This document shows, piece by piece, positions 52,229 to 63,360 of a DNA stretch of 64,000 nt. The notes beneath the pieces were generated by a model that was given only the letters and a program-made list of their open reading frames with translations, was not told the DNA's origin and did no database searches. How positions within the stretch are numbered: position 1 is the stretch's first letter; each line of letters starts with the position of its first letter. A program made the position numbers and the translations under genes. The stretch comes from Ophioderma brevispina (Eukaryota; Echinodermata; Ophiuroidea; Amphilepidida; Ophiodermatidae): the NCBI GenBank assembly GCA_023653785.1, contig JAMKCH010001652.1, positions 1-64,000 on the forward strand, read 5' to 3'.

Positions 52229-54550
52229 AATCAATGATTCTCTACACACTGGATAGGAGTCTCCACGCGATTGAATAGCGAGCGATGAGGAAACCGGAAG
52301 TTGCACAGCGTCCCTTTGCTCTACCCAAAAACATTAACTCGGTTTGCACGGGTTTCTATGGATGAGTATACATGTATGCTGTATAGTACTTTCCCTGGTC
52401 AATATCTGAAAAAAGATCAAAGCGTTTTGCCAATTGTATGGAGTGTTGCCGTGTTTGCCTGAAATAACTGGAGTAGAAGTAAACGAATGTAGTCAGGCAA
52501 TTGCGACGATTAGTGATGATACTGGGGTGTAGCACACTCGTAGCCTATACACTTGACATAATACTGTATGCACTAATTCACTGGTACTAGTCTAGACTAT
52601 ATAACTGTGCTCTAAAATGCTATATAACTCATGCATATTAGATTAGTATTTAAATCATGAGTCTTTCGCTGGAACAGGAGAAATGGATCACAATTAGGCG
52701 TAAGGGATAGCTTGTGATTTTTACATTTATCACAAAACAGTGTAACTAGACTAGCTTATAAATCCCAAGGTCAAGGAACAAAATTTCAGTTCCTTCCAAT
52801 TTTAATTTCCAAGTTGATTTAAACAATGATTTTGTGCAGTATACGGCCCCATAGACTGCAGTGCATTATCTTTTTTTCAAAGCGAGATTTATCCGATGGG
52901 GGATGGGGGGGGGGTGCGGATGGCATGCTCATTCCAGGGGTTCTGAACTTGACCCCGAAAAGGCTAACAAGACCAATTTTCGGTGAAAATAAACCCCTAA
53001 CGGGAGTCTAACGGAGCCAGTTTTTTGGTGAAATCATACTAGTTTTCAGGTTTTTTTTTAAATAAGGGGACCAATTTGCAGTAAAATTATACCTCTTGTG
53101 GGACCTGTTATCAATACGTGACTAAAATACCTTCTTTAAAATACACTGAGAATATTAATTAGTCCAAAAAGTGTCATTTTGACTAATTAAAAATTAGTCA
53201 TGCAAATCAGTTGTTTTATCATTCATAATGTACTTCAATGCTAGAAACATGTTTGCTATGCTGGAAGATATCCTTCCAATATTTTAAACTAGTTTTCATG
53301 ATTACAAAAATATTTTAATTACCTCTAAATTTACACTTTAAAATGACAAATTAATGACTGACTAATTTTAATTTGTCAAATGTTAATTGACTAATTAAAG
53401 ACGACTTTAGACTCACCAAATGAATAGAATTAGTTTGTCAAGCACAAAAATGGACGAAATTAATTTAAGTACAAAGGTCATTGGCTTTATAGTCTTTTGA
53501 CGAATTTTTAAATTAAAAAGTCCTAATTTTAGTTGTTAGGAAATATTTGCAATTATGAAATTTAATCCAAAAATCTGTAAGAAGAAAAATTCTTTGTATT
53601 CAAACCACTTTTTAGCACTATTGTGTGCGATCTAAAAAAAATTAATGTGCATGATGGACCTAATATTTATTAGCCAAATAAGACACTTTTGGGACCCCAA
53701 TTAATACTCTCAGTGTAGCCAATATACAAAAAAGTACACTTTGCTGATTACTGCAAGAGAAAAATTACACACTCGGGTTTATTTTGCTGCTGTCCGTATT
53801 GTTTAGTTGCATTTTTCCTATTGATCATTGAACAGTCACAATCACAACTGAATTTGATACCCCAGAACTCATTCATTGTGAATTTTATACCCATAGAGGT
53901 GTCCCGCATTTGAAGGCTATGGCTCGCTCTTTTTTGGAAACGAGCTTTGTTTTAGTCGCCGACCAAAAGTCAAGGAACCCCCCCCCCCCAGGAAAGTATA
54001 TTTCCAAAGTATCGTAAGTAATATTTCAAAATAAAACGTGCATGCCCCAAAATCTCTAATTTTAGTTAAATATTAAAAAAAAAAAAAAAAACTACCCACC
54101 CCCCCCCGGGGTTACCCCCAGCCATCACTGAGGAGCTTACCACCGTAATAAGCTGGGGATAGTAAAGCGGGGAAAAAAAAGGAAGGAGGGATTAATAATA
54201 TCTTAATATATCTGTGAAATACTAGTAGTCAAAGCACTTACTGCATGAAGTATTGTTGTCTGTGAGATGAAACCTGAAAATATGGCATTGTAAATACTTT
54301 TTTAAAAACATTTTGAATCAGTTTTGGTTCGAAACATACCCACCCTACTCGAAAATCACAACCAATAATTTACAAACCGACATACGCGCAATTAATTCGC
54401 CTAATCCGTCCATTTTCCGTAGTTTCCCTAATCCTTTGTACGTGCACGACCGGCTTCTTGGGTAGAGCAAAGGGGGCTCGCCGAGCAGTTTCCGTTTCTC
54501 ACGTTCGAGCGGGCGAGAGCCTATCCAGTGTATAGAGATCAGTGAACTGA
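52229..54550. repeat. Distant inverted pair, possible 2.3-kb element
   Basis: ACACTGGATAGGAGTCTCC, GAGGAAACCGGAAGTTGC and CCTTTGCTCTACCCAA at 52240-52325 are inverted at 54445-54545 (TTGGGTAGAGCAAAGG, CAGTTTCCGTTTCTCACG, GAGCCTATCCAGTGTATAG). They may be the two ends of one element, or two solo copies. Inside are the MITE at 53144-53715 and C-rich homopolymers, no transposase. Confidence 0.5.
53144..53715. mobile_element. TA-flanked MITE rich in TTAATTAGTC motifs
   Basis: CACTGAGAATATTAATTAGT then CCAAAAAGTGTC at the left, inverted at the right (GACACTTTTGGGACCCC, AATTAATACTCTCAGTG). TA at 53142-53143 and 53716-53717. 572 bp. Confidence 0.9.
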
Positions 54551-55270
54551 ATTCAGGTTGTCTGCAAAAAAGCCCCACCCGGTGTTAACGGTATTGAGGG
54601 CCGCTTTTCAAAAATGGCTGCCAAAAATGCAAACCACCCCCCTCGGGAGAGAGAGATTAGTACAACATGCCAGCACAAACATCAGAAAGAAACATCCACA
54701 GGCACTTTGATTTTGATTCCAAGATAGCTGATGTCCTCTCTTCCCATTGATACCAAAATGAGTAACCAAACATGCTAGCATTGCGTCACAATGGACGTCA
54801 TAAGTTAGCATGTTAGAAAAATGTCAATCCATACACACACATAGGGGGAGGAAGGAAAATCAATTTTTGCCAAAAGTGTTAGGAATATTCCATTTTTCAT
54901 TGCGGGTTTTTTGGCTCTACTTGATGGAAAATGACTAGTTTTATAAAATGAGAGCTGTAGTGCTATAATAATGTTTGTGGAGTCGGCTAAAATTGCGAAT
55001 ATCAATTTTCCACCTAATATCAGTACATGATATTTCATACTTTCCTCAACATATGACGTCATAGTACGTCATAACGGGGAGGTTGGCACTTATTTTGATA
55101 CCCCAATGGAAGAAGAAAAACCTTAAGTTACCCGGTTGGTACCAAATTACAGGGAACGGGTGTTCAGTAACGAAAATCATGGGGGGGGGGGGTCGGGCGT
55201 TTGTTACAAAAATGGCTCAGGTAGACGGAGGGTAAGTCAAAACCTGACAAGTATATGGGCCTCCTAAGCC
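54551..55270. other. No gene recognised
   Basis: GACGTCATAAG at about 54790 and ACGTCATAGTACGTCATAAC near 55055 are CRE-like strings, without further context. No coding segment found. Confidence 0.35.
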
Positions 55271-55700
55271 TGGGAAGATCGGACTGATGTGCCAGAGCAC
55301 TCGTATGAGAGATTGGTTGAGGAGGATGCACATCCAGAAAGCCAATTATCAAGCCCTGATTTGGTACCAGCCAGATGTGGCAGAGCGAAATTTCATCCAC
55401 CAGATGATCAGGTTGGAAGGAATGATGGTGCACTAGGATACAAGTGCCCCGTTCCATCCCCCTTCCTTTTCCCTCCCATAAGTAGAGTTTGATGACACAA
55501 GAAGAGTTATCTGACATAATAGTAGATGAAAAATAATCTGATACAGAAGAAGGCAATTAAGGGGAGACTCAAGAAGAGGAGGAAAGAGAAGATCAATTTT
55601 GAATCAAAGAGCTGCATTATTTAAAGATTGTATACCAAGGTGAGAGATGGTTGAGGATGGTTCTTTGCCAGAGTGAGGGGTTAAGCGCCCTCTACCTTCT
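55271..55700 (+). other. Unrecognised segment with a short open frame
   Basis: The frame 55289-55492 encodes PEHSYERLVEEDAHPESQ and VPARCGRAKFHPPDDQVGR before a stop. The arginine/proline-rich run could be the C-terminal tail of a retroelement polyprotein, but this is a guess. It is followed by a GA-rich stretch. Confidence 0.25.
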
Positions 55701-55889
55701 CAGCGTCTTTATCTGATACAGTAATGTATGTTCTGTACTTCTTTACTTTTCTGTAAACTGTCCTTCTTTGATGAACTATGACCAGCGAGGTTTATACCCC
55801 ATACAGACCATGCGTAGGTTAGGGATCTTGCACCGGGAAAGGTACGACACTCACCACGATGACAGCAGGGGTACATATAGACAGATCTC

Positions 55890-56240
55890 CTGCTGTCAGG
55901 CAAGGTGTATCCCTACAGTCGGTTGTAGGTGTGTTGGGGGCCAGAGGTGGGTACCAATTTCTGGCTGCTTCACTGAATTCTGCCGAAGGTCCTGTATGTG
56001 CATTGTGGCACCAACATTGGGCAGACCAAGAGATGCTCCAGGTCCGGATCTGCTTAAGGTAGACACTCACTTCTGCAAGGAAACCTTTGATCGCCCGATT
56101 CTGGATCTCAACCAGCTGAGACACCGCCACTTAGCCCACGAAAGGGGGGGACAGACTCCAGGCCGGAAGATGCTCACAAGGCTCAAAACAAATAGATGCC
56201 ACGGTTGACAAGCAAGTCTTTCTTCCACAAGCCCAAACTC
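55890..56240 (-). pseudogene. 3' fragment of the same non-LTR retrotransposon family
   Basis: Minus strand: CAGCTGGTTGAGATCCAGAA, GATCAAAGGTTTCCTTGCAG, ATCTCTTGGTCTGCCCAATG and GCAGAATTCAGTGAAGCAGC match 35320-35510 block for block. The overlapping plus frame at 55768-56208 and minus frame at 55819-56130 are by-products of this decayed sequence. Confidence 0.8.
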
Positions 56241-56639
56241 CCCAAACTCTTTCTTAGAGAACGATTTCAAAGGACAGGACTTGCCTCTAAGAAAACTACC
56301 CCGGACCTAAGGCGGTCAGCAGGCCGGCCTCTGTCCAAACAAAGGGCGCGCCATACCAGATACTTGGCAGCTAGCTCATGCATGCTACGAGGATGCATGT
56401 ATAAGTTGTCCGCTGGAGCGCTGGCCGAAGACACCCCGCGACAAGGCCGGCAGGGGCGGCATCCAAAACGACCTGGTTACAGCTTCTGGGCTTGACACTC
56501 CCATACAGGGCAAGCATATCACCCCCACACCCCCCCCCACGATGGCAGCACACGGGGCAAGCGCCGTCGATCTAGGGCAACGGCATAGTGTAATGGGGAA
56601 AAAAAGCCCCTGTATGGGTTCAGGGGCAGAGGACCCCGG
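56241..56639. other. No gene recognised
   Basis: GC-richer than its surroundings. Several overlapping open frames on both strands, none with a recognisable domain. Confidence 0.35.
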
Positions 56640-57290
56640 AAGCACATGTTCGAGTGCTTTCGGAGAGGGTTATGTCTTTATCTTGAGGCAGATGAACTTT
56701 GTGAACGTTGACGGGGGTCCAGGGGCGGAGCCCAGAAGCTCTGGGTTTAGCATGTTTCCGGAGCGCATTCGTGAGAGCTCTCGGTTATCTCACAATCATG
56801 AAGCAGATAACTATACTGCCCCTGGGGGGTCCAGGGTTCGGAGCCTGTGGAAGCTTTTGAGTTAAATAGAATGTGTGGGACGTGCTTCGGAGAGATCTCA
56901 GTTATCTCATTATCTGAAGCAGATGAACTATACTGCCTGGCGGGTGGTCAAGGCGTGACGGAGAGCCCGGAACCTCGAAGTTTGTTAGTAGTTGAGTGCC
57001 TTCGGAGAGCTCTCGTTATCTCATTTATCTTAAGCAGGTGGGACTATGGCTGAAACTTGGCAAGGGGTCCAGGGGGAGGAGCCCCCAGGAGCTCTTGGAT
57101 GTTCGCATGTTTCAGGTCAATAGGAGAGCTCTCGGTCCTTACATCATGAAGCAAGGATGAACTCTACTGCCCCTGGACGGGTCCAGGGTTTCGGCCTGTG
57201 GAAGCTTTGAGTTAAAAAGCATGTTTGAGTGCCTTCAGAGAGCTCTCAGTGATCTCTTATCTTAAAGCAGATGAACTATACATGCCTGTG
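56640..57290 (+). repeat. Tandem array, about six 116-bp units
   Basis: The (G/A)AAGCAGATGAACTATACTG motif starts near 56691, 56806, 56922, 57037, 57157 and 57270, spacing 113-120 bp. Each unit also has GAGTGCCTTCGGAGAGCTCT with GTTATCTCA, and many have GGGGTCCAGGG with GGAGCC. Confidence 0.9.
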
Positions 57291-57364
57291 ACCATAACAA
57301 CAAAAATAACACACAAACGGTATTTTTTTCTGTTTATTTTTCAGAAACATCATTACAGCGCCCC

Positions 57365-57425
57365 TGCACTGAGGTGGTGTCCGGGGCATGTGCCCCCCCC
57401 CTTGCCTCCCTAGCTACGCCACTAC
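57365..57425 (-). repeat. hAT-like terminal fragment
   Basis: Minus strand: GTAGTGGCGTAGCTAGGGAG then a C/G run and GCATGCCCC-like sequence, as in CAGTGGCGTAAC-type termini. The opposite end was not found. Confidence 0.5.
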
Positions 57426-57617
57426 TCCTAAGAAAACATGGCTATCACAGTGCTCCAGGGGGCGCTACAGACCAGGTCACACTGAAAAAATGGTGATGCC
57501 TGGCACTGCGCGCCGACGGAAGCATACACTGTGCCGGATGACTTGCGCGCGATGTTTTTCCTCACCAATCACGGGGCAAGCCCATTTTTAAGGGCCCTTT
57601 GAGTCTCCCTTTGACAT

Positions 57618-57965
57618 ATGCATCCTGTGCGCACCCATTCCAAGATTGTCTTTTCCAGACAAAACGACCGGCTCCCGCACTCTCAGGCCAGCACAGATGC
57701 CGAACAGGAGGGCATGAGCACGCTCCCCGGGGGCATTCCCTCCCTGAGCCAACAGAGACCACAACCAAGCACCTGTGTGTTAAATTGTTACGTAATTTCT
57801 TACAACAACAACCAAATTATTGACGGCGTTGGTTGCGTCGCTACGGTACATCCTTGCCTGAGCTCTCGCAAGCGTGGCCGTAGTAAGAAGCTGGTTGATC
57901 ACTTAAGAATCATCGATCAACAATCAAGACTTCAAAGAAACCATGGTTATCGGTTTAAAGGGTGA
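57618..57965 (+). other. Unrecognised 115-codon open frame
   Basis: Encodes RLPHSQASTDAEQEGMSTLP, then NQIIDGVGCVATVHPCLSS and RKRGRSKKLVDHLRIIDQ. The basic C-terminal part and the surrounding repeat fragments suggest the decayed 5' end of a non-LTR element, but no diagnostic domain is visible. Confidence 0.3.
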
Positions 57966-58032
57966 TCAGGGGTTTAAGGAGGCTGTGGTTGTGGTCTAGG
58001 TATAGTAAGTCATCGAATCATTTTTACATATA

Positions 58033-58094
58033 AAAAATATATATATATATATATATATATTAGATATATATATATATAATAAATATATATATAC
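58033..58094. repeat. (TA)n microsatellite
   Basis: Two TA runs separated by TTAGATA and AATAAATA. Confidence 0.95.
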
Positions 58095-58559
58095 CACTGA
58101 AAGGCTTAACTTACTTCATTTTAAGTGTTTACTTTACTCAGAGTAATCCACAGGTGCATGCAAAGTATATAATAGGTGACACCGGCATTTTTGCCTTTAA
58201 AGAGGCATTATAAGTGTTGTAAAATACACGGTTGTTTCATTGTTTTGGTGGCCATTGAAATATGACGCCCTCTAGAGGCAGGTTTAAGCATGCCAAAAGG
58301 TGTTCAACTATTCCTTGGTGTGTTGTGTTTGGTGCGACTAAGGTAGTCACATAGTGCCTGAATTGGGATAAAAGTTAAATATATGTCAAAAAAAGGGAAT
58401 TAAGCGACTATGGCCGCAGTTAAAAAAGCGCCCGCACTCTTTAACCCAGGATGGGATTTTTGCAAGACAACCTGATTTTGAAGCTATATGTATAAGGTTT
58501 CCAAATAATAGTGGTCTCCAAAATCCCGGGGGGTGCAGGGTTTCCGGTTTATGGGCTCA
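58095..58559. other. No gene recognised
   Basis: Spacer; TGACGCCCTCTAGAGGCAGG near 58262 is a local palindrome. Confidence 0.4.
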
Positions 58560-59450
58560 TGACCTAATAGGGACCCATGAAAACATTGCATCGGCACTTG
58601 TAACATATGAGTCATACTTCAAATTCAAATGGGAAGACAAATCTAAGAATTTTAAAATATGCCCTATTATAAAACAAGCAAAATCCGGCAATAAAAAATA
58701 AACATGAAGCACCTAGGATTATGTTGTTAGACACAATAATGTTATGTCTGGATACTTTTAAAGTGTAACATGACGTCATCATATGGCAGCCAACAACGTG
58801 AATATCTTCAAAAAATAATTGAAACAAATTCTAAATGACCTTCAACTATAATTATTGTGTCAATGCAACAATTAGAACTGTACCTATGATCAAAACACGT
58901 GATACCAGGTAATCCGATAAATACAAAAAAATGGGTGTCAATTATAAATTTGAGTGCAATATAGGTGGAAACAAAAATGTAATTCCTATGGATTTTGAAA
59001 AACTTTTGCCACCAATTGTTTATTTCGATTTTGGCGCATTAACAACAAATGAAATGTATGTGTTACAGTGGTTAGGATCAAAGTACATTTTTTAATGCCA
59101 TTGACCATTTGGTTTTCGGATTGACAGGCTGTAATACGTATAAATTTGTTGTCAAGTATTTTTTGAAGATGTTCACGTTTTGGCCTTGACCATATGCCAA
59201 TTGGGACGTCATGTTAGAATTTGTTAAAAGTATCAAGAAATACATTTATTGTGTCTAACAAAACATAACATAAGTAATTCATGTCTATTTTTGATCGCGG
59301 GTATTTGCTTGTTATAGGGCATATTTTAAATTATTCGATTTGGTTCCTTTTTAATTTGAAAGTATGACTTAAGTTAACAAATTCTATACACTTGTTCATT
59401 GGACCCTATGGTATATTTAGAACTCCAAGTTTGATAATAGGGTCTGGAAT
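58560..59450. repeat. Long foldback AA
   Basis: AGTCATACTTCAAATT, TTTAAAATATGCCCTAT, GTTAGACACAATAATGT, GTAACATGACGTC and AACGTGAATATCTTCAAAAA at the left are inverted at 59145-59375 (TTTTTTGAAGATGTTCACGTT, GACGTCATGTTAGAATTTG, ATTGTGTCTAAC, ATAGGGCATATTTTAAATTA, AAAGTATGACT). Weak pairing continues to about 59450. Confidence 0.8.
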
Positions 59451-60427
59451 AGATAATTATCTTTAATGGCGACGCCATCTTGGATTATCAAAAGCCACCC
59501 AAGGATGCCAAGGTAGCACCCGGCATATTCTTATTCTACACACCCTAATCATTTTCGCAAAATACATGTGTATTACTCAAACTATTACGCCGTAACATGA
59601 ACGTTTTCTTTGATAATAACTATGAACATTATGCGAAAATAAGTGTTGGTCAAATTATTTTCAACCATTGTTCAAAGATGGAAATGAAAAAATTAATATG
59701 CAGCAATTGGGATTTTTTTTCGGGTTGAATTTAAATGTTTTTGACACATTTTTTCTGACATACTTGTGAATTCGGAAATTTCAAATGGGTGGCGTATTTT
59801 CGCGGTATTTGTTTTTATCTTGAACGAAGCTAAAGTCTACTGTACCAAAAATACCTAATACCAAAGTAATAAAAAGAAGTATTTCCTGGCATTAGTGTCT
59901 GACAATTAATTTGTACACCGAGTGTATCCAAATTAACACACCATTTTAACATATTTTGAACAGTTTTGGGAGGCTCATGTGTACTAAACACATCAAGACG
60001 TGTTCTGAAACTCAGGGGACAGGTTGAGAAAAAAAATATGGTGTTCCCAAAAATGGCTACACAAAATGAGTGTTAAAATATGTCCTCATTTGTTAACAAG
60101 GGTGTTCAAAAATAAATAATATTCAGATATTAACGGGCCAGAAATAACATTACGTTGTTACTTTATCCGGAAACAAGAAAATACGGGAGACTCGGTAACA
60201 TGTATGGGTAAAATATTTCCAATAGAACTTAACATTTTCGCTTCGTCATAGGTTCTGCTAGACTCATATGCGATCGCCCAACCCTCAAACTATATAATTA
60301 CGGGCCGCTTGGAAACTCTGAAATAAAGACCGAAATGCATTAGTGCTCGTTACACCGGTATCGACTATACGAAACAACAGTTATTGTGGTCCAGTGGCAA
60401 TTCTCAAGCCTAGTAAGCGAGAGGAAC
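59451..60427. other. No gene recognised; one hairpin-MITE fragment
   Basis: TTTTTCTGACATACTTGTGA then ATTCGGAAATTTC at 59750-59780 matches the 17290-17472 family. TAACACACCATTTTAAC and GAGTGTTAAAATATG near 59930-60080 face each other weakly. Confidence 0.4.
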
Positions 60428-60609
60428 GGTGTGAAAAGCAACTATAGTCCGTAGGGAGCCATAGGCCGGGGCTCCATAGAACGAGTAACGGAATAAAGCG
60501 TGGAAATAATGTTGCGTGCAAGAGTCAACTGAATTGGAATGCCCTATATGCCTACCGTTGTAGCCGAACTAGGAGTACGCCGGACCATAATATTATTACT
60601 AGGTACACC
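60428..60609. mobile_element. Family A MITE
   Basis: GGTGTGAAAAGCAACTATAG and inverse TATTATTACTAGGTACACC; core reversed (AACGGAATAAAGCGTGGAAA, GAGTCAACTGAATTGG). Inner GGCCGGGGCTCC block as in other copies. Confidence 0.75.
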
Positions 60610-61019
60610 TGGTTCGAGAACCGTGTATTTTCGACTTGGCTCGTAGGTCTCGAGCCTCTATATAATAGAACATTAAAAGGACAGAATACTTAGCGTTAAA
60701 AAACCTGGACACCATTTGAGCGTCCGATCAATGTAAAGGGTTTTAGAGTTTTGCTGTTTTTACCAAAGAGGAAATTTAGCGGCGAACGATGCAAAAAAAA
60801 AAAAACATCCTTTAAATGGAAAATTAGTATTGTTTAACTCCCTAAAAAAGGTTATTTTTTTTTCGGTTTACAATTATGATTTCAGGATTATTTTAGTTAC
60901 AAAAACAGTGACTGTTGTCAATATTGTGACCATATATATTAGTTGGTGTTGATTACGTCACTTATACAGTTTACCCAGTGATAACCCTCAAAATGTGCGA
61001 CGGACAAGATGGCACTTTT

Positions 61020-61205
61020 TTAACATGTTCAGCGTAGTTTAAAAGTTTTGACCCCTGTGTATAAATCTTAAATTGGACCTATTGGAAAAAACAACATCAA
61101 AATTGAGACAACAAACTAACCTGCATGATATAGAAGGGCCATACTAACTACATTAGATAAACGTGGGGCATGAACGTTGATGTTTAACCTAGGCTGTGCT
61201 CCTGC
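61020..61205. repeat. Right-end fragment of foldback G
   Basis: GTTTTGACCCCTGTGTATAA, TTAAATTGGACCTATTGG, GATATAGAAGGGCCATACTA and CTGTGCTCCTGC match the right arm of G. Confidence 0.65.
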
Positions 61206-61669
61206 TTGTGTTTATTACATATATATTAAGACGTGACACTATCTCCCTCTCTATTAATCAAACTGGGCAGCTTTGATTTTAACAATAGTCTGTCATTTCG
61301 TACGATACACGCTATTCATTTTTCTGGATTTTGGAGCTTTTTGGCACGGTTGAGTTTGCTTTTAATGAAAAGAAGATTCTTACAAAATGGTTCGTCAATA
61401 AGTGACCTATATGTCTCGAAATTGCAATTCTTGAGTATATTATGTTATGTTATGGTGTGCTAACTAGACTGCGTAATTCTGGTTGTAAATAACAGAAAAA
61501 TACCTGATCTTAACTAGATGGTAGACCTCCAAATGTTTGTGTTCACCAGCCACTCGGGACGAAAAAATAATTATATACTATAACCGAAATAGAACTTTTG
61601 ACCAAAAAAATCACGATATTCTGCATACATTTTTAACAATTCACTTGATAATGATGCTATTTTCATGTT
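61206..61669. other. No gene recognised
   Basis: AT-rich. The 76-codon frame at 61233-61463 has no support. Confidence 0.4.
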
Positions 61670-61905
61670 ACAGGCAAAAGACATCGCCCAATGCATTATA
61701 GGCCACTGTGTTCAGTGTGTTGTAATTTCTGTCCGTTGTTTCAGTGATGCTTCCGAAAGAGGCAAAAACTATGAAATTTGCAGTGAATGAAAATTCTGTA
61801 GTTATTTTTTCAACTGAAAAATTGACAGATAAGGAAGAAAACAGCAGTTTAAAGATATGAATCTCCACTGATTTAATTGCGTGTTGCAGTAAGGGTTATA
61901 TCTGT
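61670..61905 (-). repeat. Dispersed repeat B, partial inverted copy
   Basis: On the minus strand GGAGATTCATATCTTTAAAC, TGCTGTTTTCTTCC, TCAATTTTTCAGTTG and TGCCTCTTTCGG parallel 5000-5150. Confidence 0.65.
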
Positions 61906-61917
61906 TAATGTGTGTTT

Positions 61918-62256
61918 GTATAGATGATGTGACCTATGACGTCACTTGTTGACATTCAGGACGCCCTCTGTTGTTTTCTGGCAGGCAAAATATTACAGTA
62001 GTTTCTGTGACAGACCACATAAAATCTGGTTATAAATTACTTGCAGAATCTTTCCTGATCTAAATTGGTCACAAAATGCAGCTGGTAGCATTAGCTTATT
62101 ATGCTTGATAAGAAATTAGTATTATTTAATTCGAAACAAAAGTTACAGCAAAAACAGAATTTCCCCATGCAAAGTATAGGTGCTTTTGCCTGCCAGTTTC
62201 TCTCTTACACCAGCAGGGGGCGCCATAAACATAAACAAATGTCACATCATCTATAC
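61918..62256 (+). mobile_element. MITE with GTATAGATGATGTGAC termini
   Basis: GTATAGATGATGTGAC at 61918 and its exact inverse GTCACATCATCTATAC ending 62256; TA dinucleotides at both borders. Contains TGACGTCA and CAGCAGGGGGCGCC. A partial relative is at 18527-18745. 339 bp. Confidence 0.85.
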
Positions 62257-62269
62257 GGACACATGGTAT

Positions 62270-62860
62270 CTAGACAGGGAGAAAAAAAGAGTAAAGACAT
62301 GTTCAACAATGAACTTTGCAAAGGGCAGCATATAGCCGACATGGCCTCGGTTACACCAAGACTGGGAATGGGAAACACATTGACCAGTTGAACAAGAAAG
62401 AACACAGAAATGCCCTATCTATACACTTGTGAAGGAAGATAGTGTCAGAGGAACACTGTTGATATCCCTGTAGAGTAAGGCCCTACAACGTAGATGGCTA
62501 TGTTGGGGGACCATGCAAATGGACGTCAGGTGGAACAAGCTCCTCAACCATGTCTCGTTATCACCGGAAATTGAATTCTACCTAAACACTATACAGGATA
62601 CACTTCCTACACCAGCCAATCTGAAGATATGGAATAATCATGCACTTGGACCTAGTGCTCTGTGTGGATATAGCAACAGCACTATTATGTATATCCAACT
62701 GTTGCCAGTATTTCTTACGATCGGGAAGGTTCAACTGAGTCTGGAGACATGACCCATTCCTTCGCGAGATTGTCCATCAGCTAGTGCCGGCCATCCTTCG
62801 TTATAGTCTAGAGGATTAGCAGAAAATCGTGCACTTGGTGATAGAAATATGCCACTTGGC
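62270..62860 (+). pseudogene. 3' part of a second non-LTR retrotransposon type
   Basis: LLNHVSLSPEIEFYLNTI, DTLPTPANLKIWN and LGPSALCGY, then across frameshifts GRFNW, WRHDPFLREIVHQLVPAI. This is the layout of the C-terminal region of many metazoan non-LTR polymerases (LPTP.NL..W, Cys motif, T..HI, GR..WRHD). Here key Cys/His positions are degraded. Distinct from the element at 32585-35560. Confidence 0.7.
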
Positions 62861-62944
62861 ACACATTTAATATAGACTATAACTAATTATTTCAAAACGG
62901 GACCCCAGCTGGATTTGACCTGTGGCGGCCACTGTGGCTATTTT

Positions 62945-63360
62945 TCAAAATGGCCGCCATTTTTAATTTCAATCCCTCATATCTCGGTTAATAATACTGA
63001 CATGAGCTTGATCTTCGTGTCTATACCTGTATTCAGGGGCAAGGAATCTAAATATGATAATACTTTTTTAAAAATCGCGTGTCAGTCACTTTGTTTTCCA
63101 ATATGGCGCCAATGTACACTAAAACTGATGCTTTTATTATAACTTTGCACAAAATAACGATGTTAACTTGATTTTTTGTGTATATTTCTATGTTTTCGGG
63201 GTCAAGGAATTCAAATATGATATTACTTTTTATTAATATCTTGTGCAGCCATTTCATTCCCATATGGCCGCCAATTGGCACTTAAATATCTTTGTTCAAA
63301 ATAACATAATGAATTGATTTTTGTGTCTATACCTATGTTGTCAGGGCAAGCTTAATTATT
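62945..63360 (+). repeat. Tandem repeat, period about 155 bp, 2.6 units
   Basis: Shared blocks are (AAA/AAT)ATGGCCGCCA (62949, 63101 as ATGGCGCCA, 63261), TTGTGTCTATACCTATGTT, TCAGGG(G/T)CAAGGAAT and AAATATGATA(T/A)TACTTTT. The 75- and 77-codon frames overlapping it are not taken as genes. Confidence 0.8.

Noticed and set aside
55768..56208. 146-codon plus-strand frame
   Set aside because: Antisense to a decayed retrotransposon C-terminal region, recognised by comparison with 35320-35510.
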